Notes under the pieces: generated by a model | Seen by the model: only the letters and a program-made list of their open reading frames with translations | Databases searched by the model: none | What the model was told of the DNA's origin: nothing | Program-made: the position numbers and the translations under genes | Shown here: piece by piece, positions 34,301 through 44,855 of the stretch | Numbering within the stretch: the stretch's first letter is position 1 | How the letters are laid out: each line of letters opens with the position of its first letter | Assembly: GCA_020809705.1 (NCBI GenBank) | Contig: CP085834.1 | Coordinates: forward strand, 3,286,001 to 3,350,000 | DNA length: 64,000 bases | Source: Calonectria ilicicola | Lineage: Eukaryota; Ascomycota; Sordariomycetes; Hypocreales; Nectriaceae | Direction of reading: 5' to 3'

Positions 34301-35643
34301 ATATATTTATCTTTTTTTATAATTAAAAATTAACTTAAACTTGCCTCTATATAGCCTTCTTTTTCTAATATAAAGAATCCTTTTATAAGCTATTTCTTTA
34401 AATTAATTAAATAAATAATATTATAATTATTAATTAGTATACTTTAATAAAGTAAATAAAAAGTTATTTTTAATATTATAAATATTAATATAACTTTTAA
34501 AATTATATATATATATAAATATAATCCTTATTTATTAGCTTCTTATTAAATTTAAAATTAAAGTCTTTTATAAGTATATATTAAAAGTATATACACTTGG
34601 CTATTATAAATTTATAGAATTTTTTATTATATAGGTATTTAAGGCTTTTAAAAGAGGCTATTTACTATATCTCTAAAAGATCTCCTAGTATAATATAAAT
34701 ACTTATATATTTAGAATTTAATTAGCTTAAGATAACTTTTAGGAAGATATTTTTATAACTCTTAAGTAAGTTAATTATTTATTTTTTAATTTTTTTCTAT
34801 AAGTTAGTCTAATTAGTTTTATACCTAAGAAGAAGTAAACTAAGTATTAATTACTTAGAGAAAATTATAAATAATAAGTATTTCTTTAATTTTAAAAATA
34901 TTATAAATATTATCTTAAGTTTAAATTAAACTTTAAATTATATATTAAGCTTTAGGTTTTTAATTTATATAATTAGTATTTTTTAAGTAGTTTATATAAT
35001 ATAGCCTTATTTTATTAATTATATTATTTTCTTTTAATATAAACTTTATTTTAAAAGCTTTAATAAACTTATAAATAATATAATTTTTATATTATTTAAT
35101 AATTTTATTAATAATTTCTTAATAATAAGCTTTTTTAATAATCTTAATAATTTAAATATATAAAGCTAATTTTCTTTAAACTTACTTTTTAAAAATAATA
35201 AGCTTAAAATTAGCTATTTTAAGCTTTATTTCTAATCTTATAATAATATTTATATTTTATAATATATTTATTTATTTTTTTTTTATTTTTTTTATTTTTT
35301 TTTTATTTTATTAAAAAATATTAAATTAAAAATAATATTTAAATTATTTATTATATTTTCTTTATTAAAATTAATATATTTTTAAAATCTTAAACTTTAT
35401 ATATAATCTTTTAATATAAAAATCTATTTAATTTATTATTTTAATAAATAAAATTTAATAATAATTAAAAATCTTTAAATACTTATAATATTAATATTAA
35501 TAATTATTTTAAATATATAATAATAATAATTACTATATCTAATATTAAAAAATAATAATAAAAAGTATTATTTAATCTATTCAATTAAATATAAAATATA
35601 ATAATAGAAGTTACTAGCTTATATAATTACCTAGGCTTATAAC

Positions 35644-35818
35644 TATCATACTTTAGTTATTAGATTATAATAAGAGATTAAAAGAGCCTTAATTCCTATA
35701 AAATAAAGAGCAGTTAACTATGTGTTTTATAGCTAGGTCTAGCCCCAATTGGCTGTGGGGCTGTGACAACGCATTGAGGCCGTGAGGCCATCGAGGCCAG
35801 CCACAACTAGTCTCCACA
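35644..35818 (+). repeat. right LTR, 175 bp
   Basis: Partner of 29162-29336; ends in TCTCCACA before the right GCTAT duplication. Confidence 0.85.
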
Positions 35819-36079
35819 GCTATTATATCGCAAATCAGATCAGTTCTACGTCTCAATAAAATTCACTTCATGCCAAAGGTCTTGGCAATCCTACTTATCG
35901 TGGAGGTAGTTCAAGGCCTCGGTCCGAGGGCATGTATCATGAATACCCTTACTTGAGGGTCGCTAGGCGCATCAATGATCCCTCATTATTGGGAACAAAA
36001 CATATTCACCAGATTATTTCATCGTACTCCTTCAAACTTTTGCTCACCATTTTTCTTTTGGCAAAAAACAACCATCACC
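35819..36079. other. right flank of the retrotransposon and leader of next gene
   Basis: Non-RIP sequence with the inverse motif AGGCCTCGGTCCG at 35914-35926. The last 40 bases are CA-rich leader (AAAACAACCATCACC) before the ATG at 36080. Confidence 0.5.
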
Positions 36080-36802
36080 ATGGCCAGCATCGACTACTAC
36101 CAGCGGTTTACAGAAATACTCTCATGGGATAATAAGCCTCTTCTTGCAGCCGCAATAATAAGCTATTCGATCGGATTTCTCCAGTATTATTATGCGATCC
36201 GATTGTCTGCACGAGACGGTAAGGGGCCAATGCCTATTTGGATGCATTCATTCTACCTCGCCCATGACTCCATCATGTGTTACACCTTTTCCGAAGCTGC
36301 ACCTCGATACAATAACCATTGGTTTTTGAGGGGAACATCGACCGCAATGCTTGTATGGACAGGACTGGAAATTTGGTGTCTCCACCGGGCGATAACCAAA
36401 GACAGAGCGGCAAATTTCTCATCTCTTATTGGCCCAAATCCTTCTTTGGGCTCGGTGCTTGGATACACCTTTGCATTACAATTAGCTATGTACGCTGTAG
36501 TCATCTTAGGAATGATCTTGATGGGCGAAGGCTGTTTTATGCAGTGGTTTTGCCTGACGAATGTGGTGATAGTTATGGGTCCAACTCATGAGTATCTCCG
36601 TCGGGGCTCGAGAAAGGGGCTTTCGCTGGGATTTTGTTTGATCAACATTATCGGAACGATTTTCACATTCTCACCCTTTGGCTTTTGGGCCTTGTCTATC
36701 CCCGAGATATTTGCCCAGCCAGCGTACTACGCTCTAGGGGTTATTTTCGTGACGTATACTATCTGGTGCTATACCATAGTATTACAATATCCACAAAAAT
36801 AA
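36080..36802 (+). CDS. polytopic integral membrane protein (about seven segments)
   Basis: A single exon of 240 residues. The start at 36080 (MASIDYYQRF...) is preferred to upstream in-frame codons because of its CATCACCATGG context and because the protein then begins with a short polar segment before the first hydrophobic helix (LLAAAIISYSIGFLQYYYAI). About seven hydrophobic stretches follow. A conserved-looking loop, GPMPIWMHSFYLAHDS, lies between helices 1 and 2. The size and layout resemble small fungal seven-helix proteins, including Pyr4/PaxB-type terpene cyclases, but I cannot confirm that family from the sequence. No biosynthetic partner genes are adjacent, so the function is left open. 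Confidence 0.7.
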   Translation: MASIDYYQRFTEILSWDNKPLLAAAIISYSIGFLQYYYAIRLSARDGKGPMPIWMHSFYLAHDSIMCYTFSEAAPRYNNHWFLRGTSTAMLVWTGLEIWCLHRAITKDRAANFSSLIGPNPSLGSVLGYTFALQLAMYAVVILGMILMGEGCFMQWFCLTNVVIVMGPTHEYLRRGSRKGLSLGFCLINIIGTIFTFSPFGFWALSIPEIFAQPAYYALGVIFVTYTIWCYTIVLQYPQK

Positions 36803-37054
36803 CTAGCTCCGTTCATTGGATTGGGCTACTTCATTCTTGGAATGCAGGGCATGATCAAAAGTTTAGTATTCTTGGAACAAAACAAATAGCTAAGGTTATG
36901 TGAGCAATAAAAACGAAGAGAGTGAATGTCCAATGCACGTATATCTGGTTTGCTTGCCGTACCGAGGAACCCCCAAGTTGGATTTATGAATGCACAACCC
37001 TTTTTAAAGGTGGACCATGCAAAAAGTAAACACCATCTATTCGTCTTTTACGAC
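36803..37054. other. intergenic
   Basis: Spacer between the membrane-protein gene and tRNA-Glu. No other feature is seen. Confidence 0.4.
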
Positions 37055-37138
37055 TCCGATGCGGGGAGTCGAACCCCGGTCGCCGCGGTACGCTTTCATG
37101 ATGAAAACGCGGAATGATAACCGTTACACCACATCGGA
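37055..37138 (-). tRNA. tRNA-Glu (UUC) with a 13-nt intron
   Basis: The minus strand folds as a tRNA: acceptor TCCGATG/CATCGGA (7 bp), D-arm GGTGTAACGGTTATCA, anticodon stem CCGCG/CGCGG, T-arm CGGGG-TTCGACT-CCCCG. The anticodon loop reads TT-TTC-A and is then interrupted by TCATGAAAGCGTA before the last loop base, the canonical 37/38 intron position. The anticodon TTC means glutamate. Total 84 nt without CCA. Confidence 0.9.
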
Positions 37139-37359
37139 TGATGACGTTGTGAAGCGCGATCTAGAAATAGTTTACCAAGCAGTGGAGCCTTTGTGATCAA
37201 ACAGCAACATAAAAATATTCATCCAATATTCTGCTTGATTTATTTTTGTTAATAAAGATTAAATAAGAGCTGTGATTTACAATATGCATCAACTATTTGT
37301 GAACTTCCGAGTTCAATATTGCATCAGTGTCCTTCTTAGTGCAGTTATCGGTTTTGATG

Positions 37360-38258
37360 TCAAAGGCCACGAGTCCAACCACCATCTACAACAATATTTT
37401 GGCCAGTTATCTAGAGAGATAGGAAGCCTCAAGTCAGCAATCTCTTGTATGTTGAAAGGTCAGACCCAACTTACATAACTGGCCCTCTCCGATGCCAAAA
37501 AGATGACTTGAGCTGCCAATTCCTCAGGACTTCCAGGTCGTCTCATTGATATCAAAGGCTGCGGCTCTGCTAGAGGGTTTGAGGTCTTCTCGCCTTCGGT
37601 AATGATCTTTTCGCTCACACCCGTTTCAATGAGGCCAGTGGCGATGGTATTGAAGGTTATACCGAAACAAGAGAACTCGTTTGAAAGGGATCGCATGAGT
37701 CCGACGGCGGCTCTAAAACATCATTAGCTTGTGATGATGATGAAATGTTTTAAACAGATGAATTCACAGTCGGAAGGTATTGCCCAAGACGATATGATGC
37801 CATCTGTGTGGCTCCAATGTGCAAACGCTGCCGAGATTAATGAACCTTCCCCAGCCCTTTTCCTTCCAAGCAGGCAACACAGCCTTGGCCAAATGTACCA
37901 CACTTAGAACACACTGTTCTGAGCTCGTCTTGAAATCATCTGCACTCGCATTCTCGAATCCAAGCTTTATCAAGGACCTCACGTTACACACAACAACATC
38001 GGGTACAGTCCCAAAGACCTCTTTCACCTTGCTGACAGCTGAATTCACTTCCTCTTCCTTTGTCATATCTGCTACGACGTAGCTAGCCTTGCCGCCGAGA
38101 ATGTTGAGCTGCCTCACAGTTTCTTCCAGAGGCCCAACTCGACGTGCTGCAATCATCACAGAGGCACCTTCATTTGCAAATTCGGTCGCTATTGCTTTAC
38201 CAATTCCACTGGAGCCACCGGATACCAAGACTACCTTATTCTCGAGCCCTAGTTTCAT
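37360..38258 (-). CDS. short-chain dehydrogenase/reductase-like protein without the Tyr-x3-Lys pair
   Basis: Three minus-strand exons, 38258-37768, 37712-37475 and 37410-37360, join in frame (introns 55 and 64 nt) to 259 residues. The Rossmann fold is clear: VLVSGGSSGIG (residues 11-20, TGxxxGxG-type cofactor motif), ARR after strand 2 (suggesting NADPH), VVCNV in place of the NAG motif, and the end QNIVVDGGWTRGL typical of the family. The catalytic region reads NLGSVCTLEPHRWHHIVLGNTFR: the Ser is present but the usual Tyr-x3-Lys is absent. A subgroup of FabG-like SDRs with L-x-[LS]-[GS]-N-T in this place is known to lack the canonical pair. The substrate is unknown. The start at MKLGLENK fits the family length. 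Confidence 0.85.
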
Positions 38259-38836
38259 ACTTGCTGGAGAAATATGGGACTGTTGCACAGGATTTGACGC
38301 GATGGCTGGCCAGAAGTGAATTGAATATGCTTTCCGGGGCGTAATAGGTAGGACATGCAGGTTAAAATTGGGCCCAATCATGGAGCTTGGGTTTTATACT
38401 CCCTAGTCAGCATAGAGATGCAGCGTACAGTCTTGCCTCAACATTGTTCCACCCTCCCATTTCTACTCAACATAGCCGAGGTCACTACCCAACTCTCCAC
38501 ACTCACCATCCAAGTCAACATACCAAAACTAGTGTGAGGATCACTCTCAGCTTTCTTTTATAACTTCTGTTGCGATGGCAAAAAAATGTGCTATTTGCTT
38601 CATCAGTTTGTAGTAACAACTAGTCGCCGAGGTCCAAGGCTGCGAGGTACCGAGGCTTCAATAAAAGCAATCACCCAAGACGAAAATATCGACAAAAAGT
38701 GTTTGTAGACCTACAAAAATTGTTAAATAGTTTGTGCACGTTATCTACTAGATGAATAGTTGTTCATTCATACATCATTTGTGACTTGTAAATTGTGAGC
38801 TAAGCCTACAGGAATTCTTGCCATCAAGAAGCCTCA
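38259..38836. other. intergenic, divergent promoter region
   Basis: Lies between the divergently transcribed SDR and YCII-like genes and may hold both promoters. No specific element is recognised. Confidence 0.4.
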
Positions 38837-39172
38837 ATGTCTTCATCCTCGGTATCCAGAGAGTGGCTCATACAAGTACCAATCGTTCCTGGAAGTACAG
38901 AAAAACGACTTGCCATTCGAAAACAGCACTTGGATGATGCTATGCCCAAAATCAAGGAGGGCGTCATCTCATTCGCCGGAGGCATCCTTTCCGCACCGAC
39001 CCCTGATGGTGACAACAAAGATATGATCATTACACTTTTCACAGTACGAGTGGAAACTGAAGAGCAAGCTCGAAAAATCATGGAAAACGACATCTACACC
39101 AAAGAAGGTGTGTGGGACGCGGACAAGGCACAAATATTCCCCTGGAAAACGGGCATCAGAATTCCCATGTAG
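38837..39172 (+). CDS. YCII-related protein
   Basis: A single exon of 111 residues. The layout is that of the YCII / muconolactone-isomerase-like ferredoxin-like fold: strand EWLIQVPIVPG, helix with R-K-Q-H31-L-D, strand GVISFAGGILSAPTPDG, strand DMIITLFTVRVE, helix TEEQARKIMENDIYTKEGVWD, and strand AQIFPWKTGIR. The His in the first helix is the conserved putative catalytic residue of the family. Fungal members are small cytosolic proteins of mostly unknown reaction. It is divergent from the SDR, and a shared pathway is possible but only suggested by adjacency. Confidence 0.85.
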   Translation: MSSSSVSREWLIQVPIVPGSTEKRLAIRKQHLDDAMPKIKEGVISFAGGILSAPTPDGDNKDMIITLFTVRVETEEQARKIMENDIYTKEGVWDADKAQIFPWKTGIRIPM

Positions 39173-42100
39173 ACATGGCGAACACTGACATATGTTCGGT
39201 TAAAATGGACATGCCGAACAACTTTTTGTCTCCCTTCACAGATGCACCACCTGTCAATACGAAACTGAGGGAATCCCGAGGCTATTAGGTATGAGGGGAG
39301 CTTATGTGATCGTCCAGATGTGGTTAGTAGTAGGGAATCAATCAGGAATATCCTCAGCAGATATTAAAACCAACCTTTTCTACCTTGTCATAAAGAAGCT
39401 TAAAAATAAATTCATTTATTTATTTATAATTTTAGACTTTTATGGCAATATCTTAGATCTTGGTTTTGTGTGTGCACCCAGCAAAAGATATGTGTGCGAA
39501 CATCGAGAATGGGATTTAGGGTAGTTGTTTAGGATTGTGAAGCCACAATCTTGTGGTTATGCATAAAGTGGGTCCATGGAACAAAGAGGAGACAAGCGAT
39601 GGAACGGTTTGATTGATGATTGGGAAAATGAAAGAGGAGTTACGGTAAATTCCAATTTTAATATGCTCAACTTAGAAGTCTTGGGTATTTTTGATTACGC
39701 CTTACCAAGAGTGTCTTTGTCAGTCAGAGTGTGTCCTTGACAGCTAAGTAGATACGGGATAGCCATCGATGCACAATCTATCCATATTACACTTCACGGT
39801 CGGTGATTATTTACGTGAAATTTTAACGGGGATCCTCCAAGACTTGCCTAACCTTAGTGTCTAACTCGTGAACCAATAAGTGGCTCACTAGACTGTTTAC
39901 ATATAGCCTGATATAACTGTGGGTTTAATGGTGAAATATGATAGTGGATGCCTTCAGAGATTAAAATTCAAGGAGAGAGCCTAGCATACCGTTGCTATCT
40001 GGTCTCGGACTCTCGGAATCCATCCTAGTAAGGAACGACAGTGGGAAACGCATCAGTCATTAGTGGGGTCTGGATCGCGTCAAGATGGAATCAAGGATGG
40101 GACATCCCAGGGGTGACTTGAACAAGACAACGGACCTTGTCCTTGTCTTTCGGTCGGAGCAGGCCAACTGATTGTTTAGATTAGGGAGAGCAGGGTGCTG
40201 TGGAGAAAGCCACCGTTTGCGCTCGCTCAACGTCAAGTCGCAGCCCAAGCAGGCGGTGTCAAGGTCTGTTTTAGCGCGTACGGAAATAGCTGCTTCATGA
40301 CTCTCATACCCGGAATCCCAAATTGAGAAATAACGTCGTCCTTTAACCCTAGCTTGGGGTGGGACAGTAGCCCAGGAGACTAGTTGGTTAGGGAGAGTCG
40401 CAAAGTATTGCTAGTAGAGACTAGTGACAAGCGGTCAGAGACTGACTGAGTTGATGGCATCGTGATGTTGGTTGTGTCCTGGTGCTTTAGTGGGAATGGG
40501 AGAAAAAATTGAAAAGGGCCGCGTTCTGATGTCGAGTTGCTACCAATGACGTCTGTTTTTGACCTCGGAGTTGCTATAGTGGAGATTCTCTCGCCAACTG
40601 GTGGAGCGATGTGCTACATGGACCAGGTGTTGGGGGTGATGCACGCAACACGGTGCTCAGCTGCTCAGTTGGGTGATTTTTTGCGACGTGATAAAGATTC
40701 CTCACAGCTTCTTTTTTGCACAAATGGGGCGTGCTAGCACCAGCTAGCGCACATCTCGGTGGGTTCTGGTCGCTCACAAGGATCGTGATGATGGGGTAAA
40801 TTGGGAAAGCCGTAACTGATTGGACAGGGTACCGGGGAGCAGGGGATGATGGCTTCTCAGTGGAGCCTCCGGGGCCAAGCCATGCGGGTAGGATCTGATC
40901 TAACATCAGCCATCTCCGCCTCTCGCCCACCTGGTGATCGACAGTGATCGACGTTGTACATGCTGCTGGAGAGGGCAGCTTCTGGCGCGGCTTCTATGCG
41001 CCCACTTGACTAGAGCGCAATAAAGCTCATTGCGAAACAGTAGCTCATCCTTCCAGCTGGGAGCCTTGGGTAGAAGCCTGCCAAGTTGTGTTTTTATTTC
41101 AGGCTCAGGTCTACGGATGGGGTACTCGGTCGGAGGATGGTTGAGTTGGCTTGGTTTTATTCCCCTGACTGTGTCCGTCGTGGCTCGTGGAGATTGGATG
41201 ACATGGAATCAACCCAATCAGCGCACCTGTACCTGCGCGATCTGGGGCAAATCTGCGGGCTTCAGGTCTGGAAGAGACTGCTTTCTTCTGTGCAAGATGA
41301 CGGCAGCGCAGCTAGCGATTGAACTCAGCCCAACGTGGTCAAGTGGGGAGGGTGAGGCGCCACACCTGGACGGTCCGCCGTCGACTCGCAGACTAAGGAG
41401 TTTAGGTGCACGCGGCTGTCTCAGCCTGCTGCAGAACCAGGGACTAATCGACCCGATGTACGGGGATGGCGCTGCTGGAGCACGCATGGATTAATGCCGC
41501 ACGCACTGCCTGCTCCTTTGCCTATTTTCCATTCCTCGTGCCTCTCTGCGGCTCCCCGAGTCATGATCGGCGAGACTCTCATTACGGAGCGGACGCCACT
41601 ACCGCGCCAGCTATGCGGGATTGGGTGCAAGTGGCCTCTCGCTAGTGGACCGCTCTGAGACCCTTGAATCTCGGGGCCGCCCGTTGTAACTTGTTGTGTG
41701 CTAAAGAAAGCCTTCCCGACTCAAGATGCAGTCTTGTAAGTATGCGCGTATCTGTGTTGTCTGTATGGTGAGATTTTGTTTTTTGGGGGGCAGCTCGGAC
41801 CACACTTTTGTTTTCTTTTGTTGTTCCCCTTCAGACGAAGCGATGGAGCCATCAAAAGAAACAAAGACAGGGCGAAAAAAGAAAATCTGTGAGATCTATA
41901 GTTCGTTTTGCTAGACGCACTGATGCCCATCAGGCGATTAATACCGATCTTCCCATTAGCAGTGATGTGAGTGGCAGCAGCAGGTATGATCCCTGTGTGC
42001 GGCGAGTAAATTGCGAACCTCGTGCATCCCAGCACGTCCCCTCGCAAAGCAAAGTGCCCTTCCCCATCAGCTCGAGCAGCTGAGCAGTAGCGTCGAAAAC

Positions 42101-42400
42101 TGTTGGTGGGTAGCTCGTGGATTAGCGTGCCAAGATGCATACGTCGAAGCCCGAAGCGGCCGTCACAACTGCTGTCTGTGTGTTCCCTGTGTCTGTCTGT
42201 GTCTCGGATCTGATGCGCGGCACATGGTTGACGGGCGTAGGCGCATGCAGCAACCCAAGCACCAGCCCGCGGATGGCTGCAGATATAAAGACTTGGTCGA
42301 GTCCGTCTTGCCTGTCACTCGGTTTGAAGTAGACTGCATCTGGGTCAGATCTGCAAAGTCACAGCCAGCCAAGCCAAGCTTTCCAGCACATTCAGCAAAT
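39173..42400. other. 3.2-kb intergenic stretch
   Basis: Contains an AT-rich opposed-repeat tract at about 39400-39440. Several GC-rich frames of 80-150 codons on both strands between 40.5 and 42.3 kb have no motif, no splice support and overlap each other, so none is accepted. The last 300 bases are the promoter of the GMC gene. Confidence 0.5.
42284..42289 (+). promoter_or_regulatory. TATA box of the GMC oxidoreductase gene
   Basis: TATAAA inside AGATATAAAGAC, about 112 bases before the ATG at 42401. It is followed by a CT/CA-rich leader, consistent with a strong fungal promoter. Confidence 0.5.
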
Positions 42401-44401
42401 ATGCGTCCGTCCGCAGCCTGGGCAGTGCCCTTTCTCGTGCCCGCCGCCACGGCCATTCCCTTCATCGGCGAGTATCTTGCGCCTCTCGAGACTATCATCA
42501 AGTCTGCCTACGCTGGCGATGGCTTCAAGGTTGGTGAGCTCGGCTCTCTCGGAGGAGTCCCCGGCGTGGACGCTACTTACGACTACATTGTTGTAGGTGG
42601 TGGCACAGCTGGCAACACTGTCGGATATCGCCTCGCCAAGGCCGGCTTCAGCGTCGCCATTGTCGAGGCCGGTGGCTTCCTCGAGGTCAACAAGCCCATC
42701 CTTGCAACCTCGCCCGGTGGTGTCATTGCTGGCAGCGGCTCCAGCCTCCTCGACTCCAACGGCGTGCGCGATTGGAAGTTCGCTACGCAGCCGCAGGTCA
42801 ACGCCAACAACCGCGAAATCCACTATGCTCGCGGCAAGACTCTAGGCGGCTCTTCGCAGCTCAACTTCCTTGTCTACCACCGCCCCACCAACGGCACCAT
42901 GGAGAAGTGGGCTTCTGATGTTGGTGATGACAGCTACAAGTAAGTCAAATCTCCAAGCCTCCACTTCATGCCATGTCATGCCACGTCAGATGACAACTAA
43001 CCACCGAATCCTTGCAGATGGAACGAGATGCTTCCTCACTTCCAGGCCTCTGCCACCTTCACTGCCCCCAACGACACCCTCCGAAACGTCACAACTAAGT
43101 ACGAGTCCAAGGCCTTCTCCTCCACTGGCGGCCCTCTGCAGGTCAGCTACGCCAACTTCGTCCCCACCTGGGCCAAGTATGTTGAGAGCGCTCTCAAGTC
43201 TCTCGGCCTCAAGAGCGTCGAGGGCTTCAGCGACGGTAAGCTCCTCGGCTACTCCTACACCACCACCACTGTTCGCCCCAAGGGCGCTATCCGCAGCTCC
43301 TCTGCCGACTTTGTCATTGCTGCCCGCAGCGAGAAGCTCAAGACGCTCAAGGTCTACACCCAGAGTCTTGCCAAGAAGGTGCTCTTCAACAGCAAGAAGC
43401 AGGTTACTGGTGTCGAGGTCAGCACCCTCGGTGTCAAGTACACCCTCAAGGCCCGCAAGGAGGTCGTTGTGAGCGGTGGTGCTTTCCAGTCTCCCCAGAT
43501 CCTGATGGTCTCTGGTGTCGGCCCCAAGGCTCACCTCAAGGAGTTCAACATTGATGTCGTTGCTGATCTTCCCGGTGTTGGCCAGAACATGTGGGACCAC
43601 ATCCTCTTCGGTCCCTCGTTCGAGGTCAACGAGCTTGCTGACACCCTCAGCGGTGCCATCAACAGCCCCGCCGTCTTCAACACAGTTCTCGACCTTTACA
43701 AGGAGCAGACTATCGGTCCCCTGACCTCCAACCAGGTCGAGCTCCTCGGCTGGGAGAAGCTGCCCAACAAGTACCGATCCAGCCTCTCTGACTCTACCAA
43801 GAAGGCCCTGAAGGCTTTCCCCAGCGACTGGCCCGAGGTTGAGATCATCCCCCTCAACACCTACCTCGACAACTGGACCTTCCCCCTTATCCAGCAGCCC
43901 ACCGATGGCAAGAAGTACACCACTCTTATGGGTGCCCTCATTGCTCCCCTGTCCCGTGGTAACATCACACTTCAGTCCAGCGATACCGCCGATGCTCCCC
44001 TCATCAACCCCAACTTCTTGGGCCACAAGGGTGACCAGGAGGTCTCCATTGCCATGTACCGCCGTCTCCGTGACATCGCCAAGAGCACCCCCATGAAGAG
44101 CATCGTCGCCAACGAGGCCTACCCCGGTACCAAGTACGAGACCGACGCCCAGATCCTCGAGATCCTCCGCGAGAGCATGATGACCGTCTGGCACGCTGCC
44201 GCCACCTGCAAGATGGGCAAGAAGAGCGACAAGTCTGCCGTCGTCGACTCCAAGGCCCGCGTCTTTGGCGTCCAGGGTCTGCGTGTCGTCGACGCCTCCG
44301 CTTTCCCCTTCCTCATCCCCGGCCACCCCCAGGGTACCGTCTACGGTCTGGCTGAGAAGATTGCCGCCGACATCATCAAGGGCAGCATAAAGAGCTACTA
44401 G
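42401..44401 (+). CDS. secreted GMC oxidoreductase
   Basis: Two exons, 42401-42939 and 43018-44401, with a 78-nt intron (GTAAGT, CTTGCAG); 640 residues. A hydrophobic N-end (AAWAVPFLVPAATA) is a signal peptide. The FAD dinucleotide motif is GGGTAG at residues 66-71, followed by Glu near 92 for ribose; the GMC signature region is GKTLGGSSQLNFLVYHRP. His572 (VWHAAATCKMG) and His616 (PGHPQGTVYG) stand at the two catalytic positions. The family oxidises alcohols, aldehydes or sugars, using O2 or another acceptor; the exact substrate is unknown. Codons are strongly biased to C-ending forms (AAG, CTC, GCC), unlike the neighbours, which suggests high expression. The gene appears intact. Confidence 0.93.
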
Positions 44402-44855
44402 ATTTGATGTTGTTGTTTCTCCCCAGGGGTACATAAAGAAGTAAAATGGGTGCATAGAAAATCATTGCAATTAGTCTCTCGCGGTGACTGATGCGAATTA
44501 ATAATAATAATGAGCAGTCTATAAGTTGGGTGTATATAGCATAGAATTACATAGACTGAGAATTTCATCATACTTTTACGTTTTAAATTGTGTCTCCCTT
44601 GCCTTATCCATTGATCGACGGTACGTCAGTGGTAGTAAATAAGCATGGTTACGATGATCACCAACTGTACTCATCTATGTATATCACTATTGCATTATGT
44701 TGGCTGTAGTGGATTTAAACCTCTGAGTTACTTGTATCCGTGGGCCGTTTATTGTGACTTTTGTGATGAACTCCCTTCGAAATGAGCGAATACATCAGTT
44801 CTGAAGTTCTGAATTTATAGTACACTTGTGACAAAAGAAACCGAAGACTTTCATG
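44402..44855. other. convergent intergenic gap
   Basis: Holds the 3' ends of the GMC gene and of the reverse-strand kinase-like gene. No other feature is seen. Confidence 0.4.

Larger units (their letters stand above)
29162..35818. mobile_element. RIP-destroyed LTR retrotransposon, 6657 bp
   Basis: A block of nearly pure A+T with TpA-rich texture, bounded by two 175-bp direct repeats (29162-29336 and 35644-35818) that align without gaps, and flanked on both sides by the 5-bp target duplication GCTAT (29157-29161, 35819-35823). The repeats end in CA and begin TATCA, which is what TGTCA becomes after a G-to-A RIP change. Length and structure fit a full LTR retrotransposon (Gypsy or Copia; not decidable). 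Stop codons are everywhere and no protein is recoverable. RIP is a fungal premeiotic defence that converts C to T in repeated DNA, mostly at CpA. The block is interrupted at 31168-31302 by a GC-balanced insertion. Confidence 0.85.

Noticed and set aside
29340..35640. Possible mitochondrial insertion, centromere-like DNA or AT-rich genes
   Set aside because: LTRs, a target duplication and random stops in all frames explain the block as a RIP-mutated transposon.
40537..42140. Several frames of 80-155 codons on both strands
   Set aside because: Overlapping, motif-free and with no splice structure; GC-rich DNA produces them by chance.
43515..44096. Ser/Pro/Arg-rich plus-strand frames in the GMC gene
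   Set aside because: Out-of-frame reading of C-ending codons; not conserved-looking.
42986..44455. 489-codon open frame on the minus strand
   Set aside because: Exactly antisense to the codon-biased GMC exon. It has low-complexity Gly/Val/Leu composition and no family motif.
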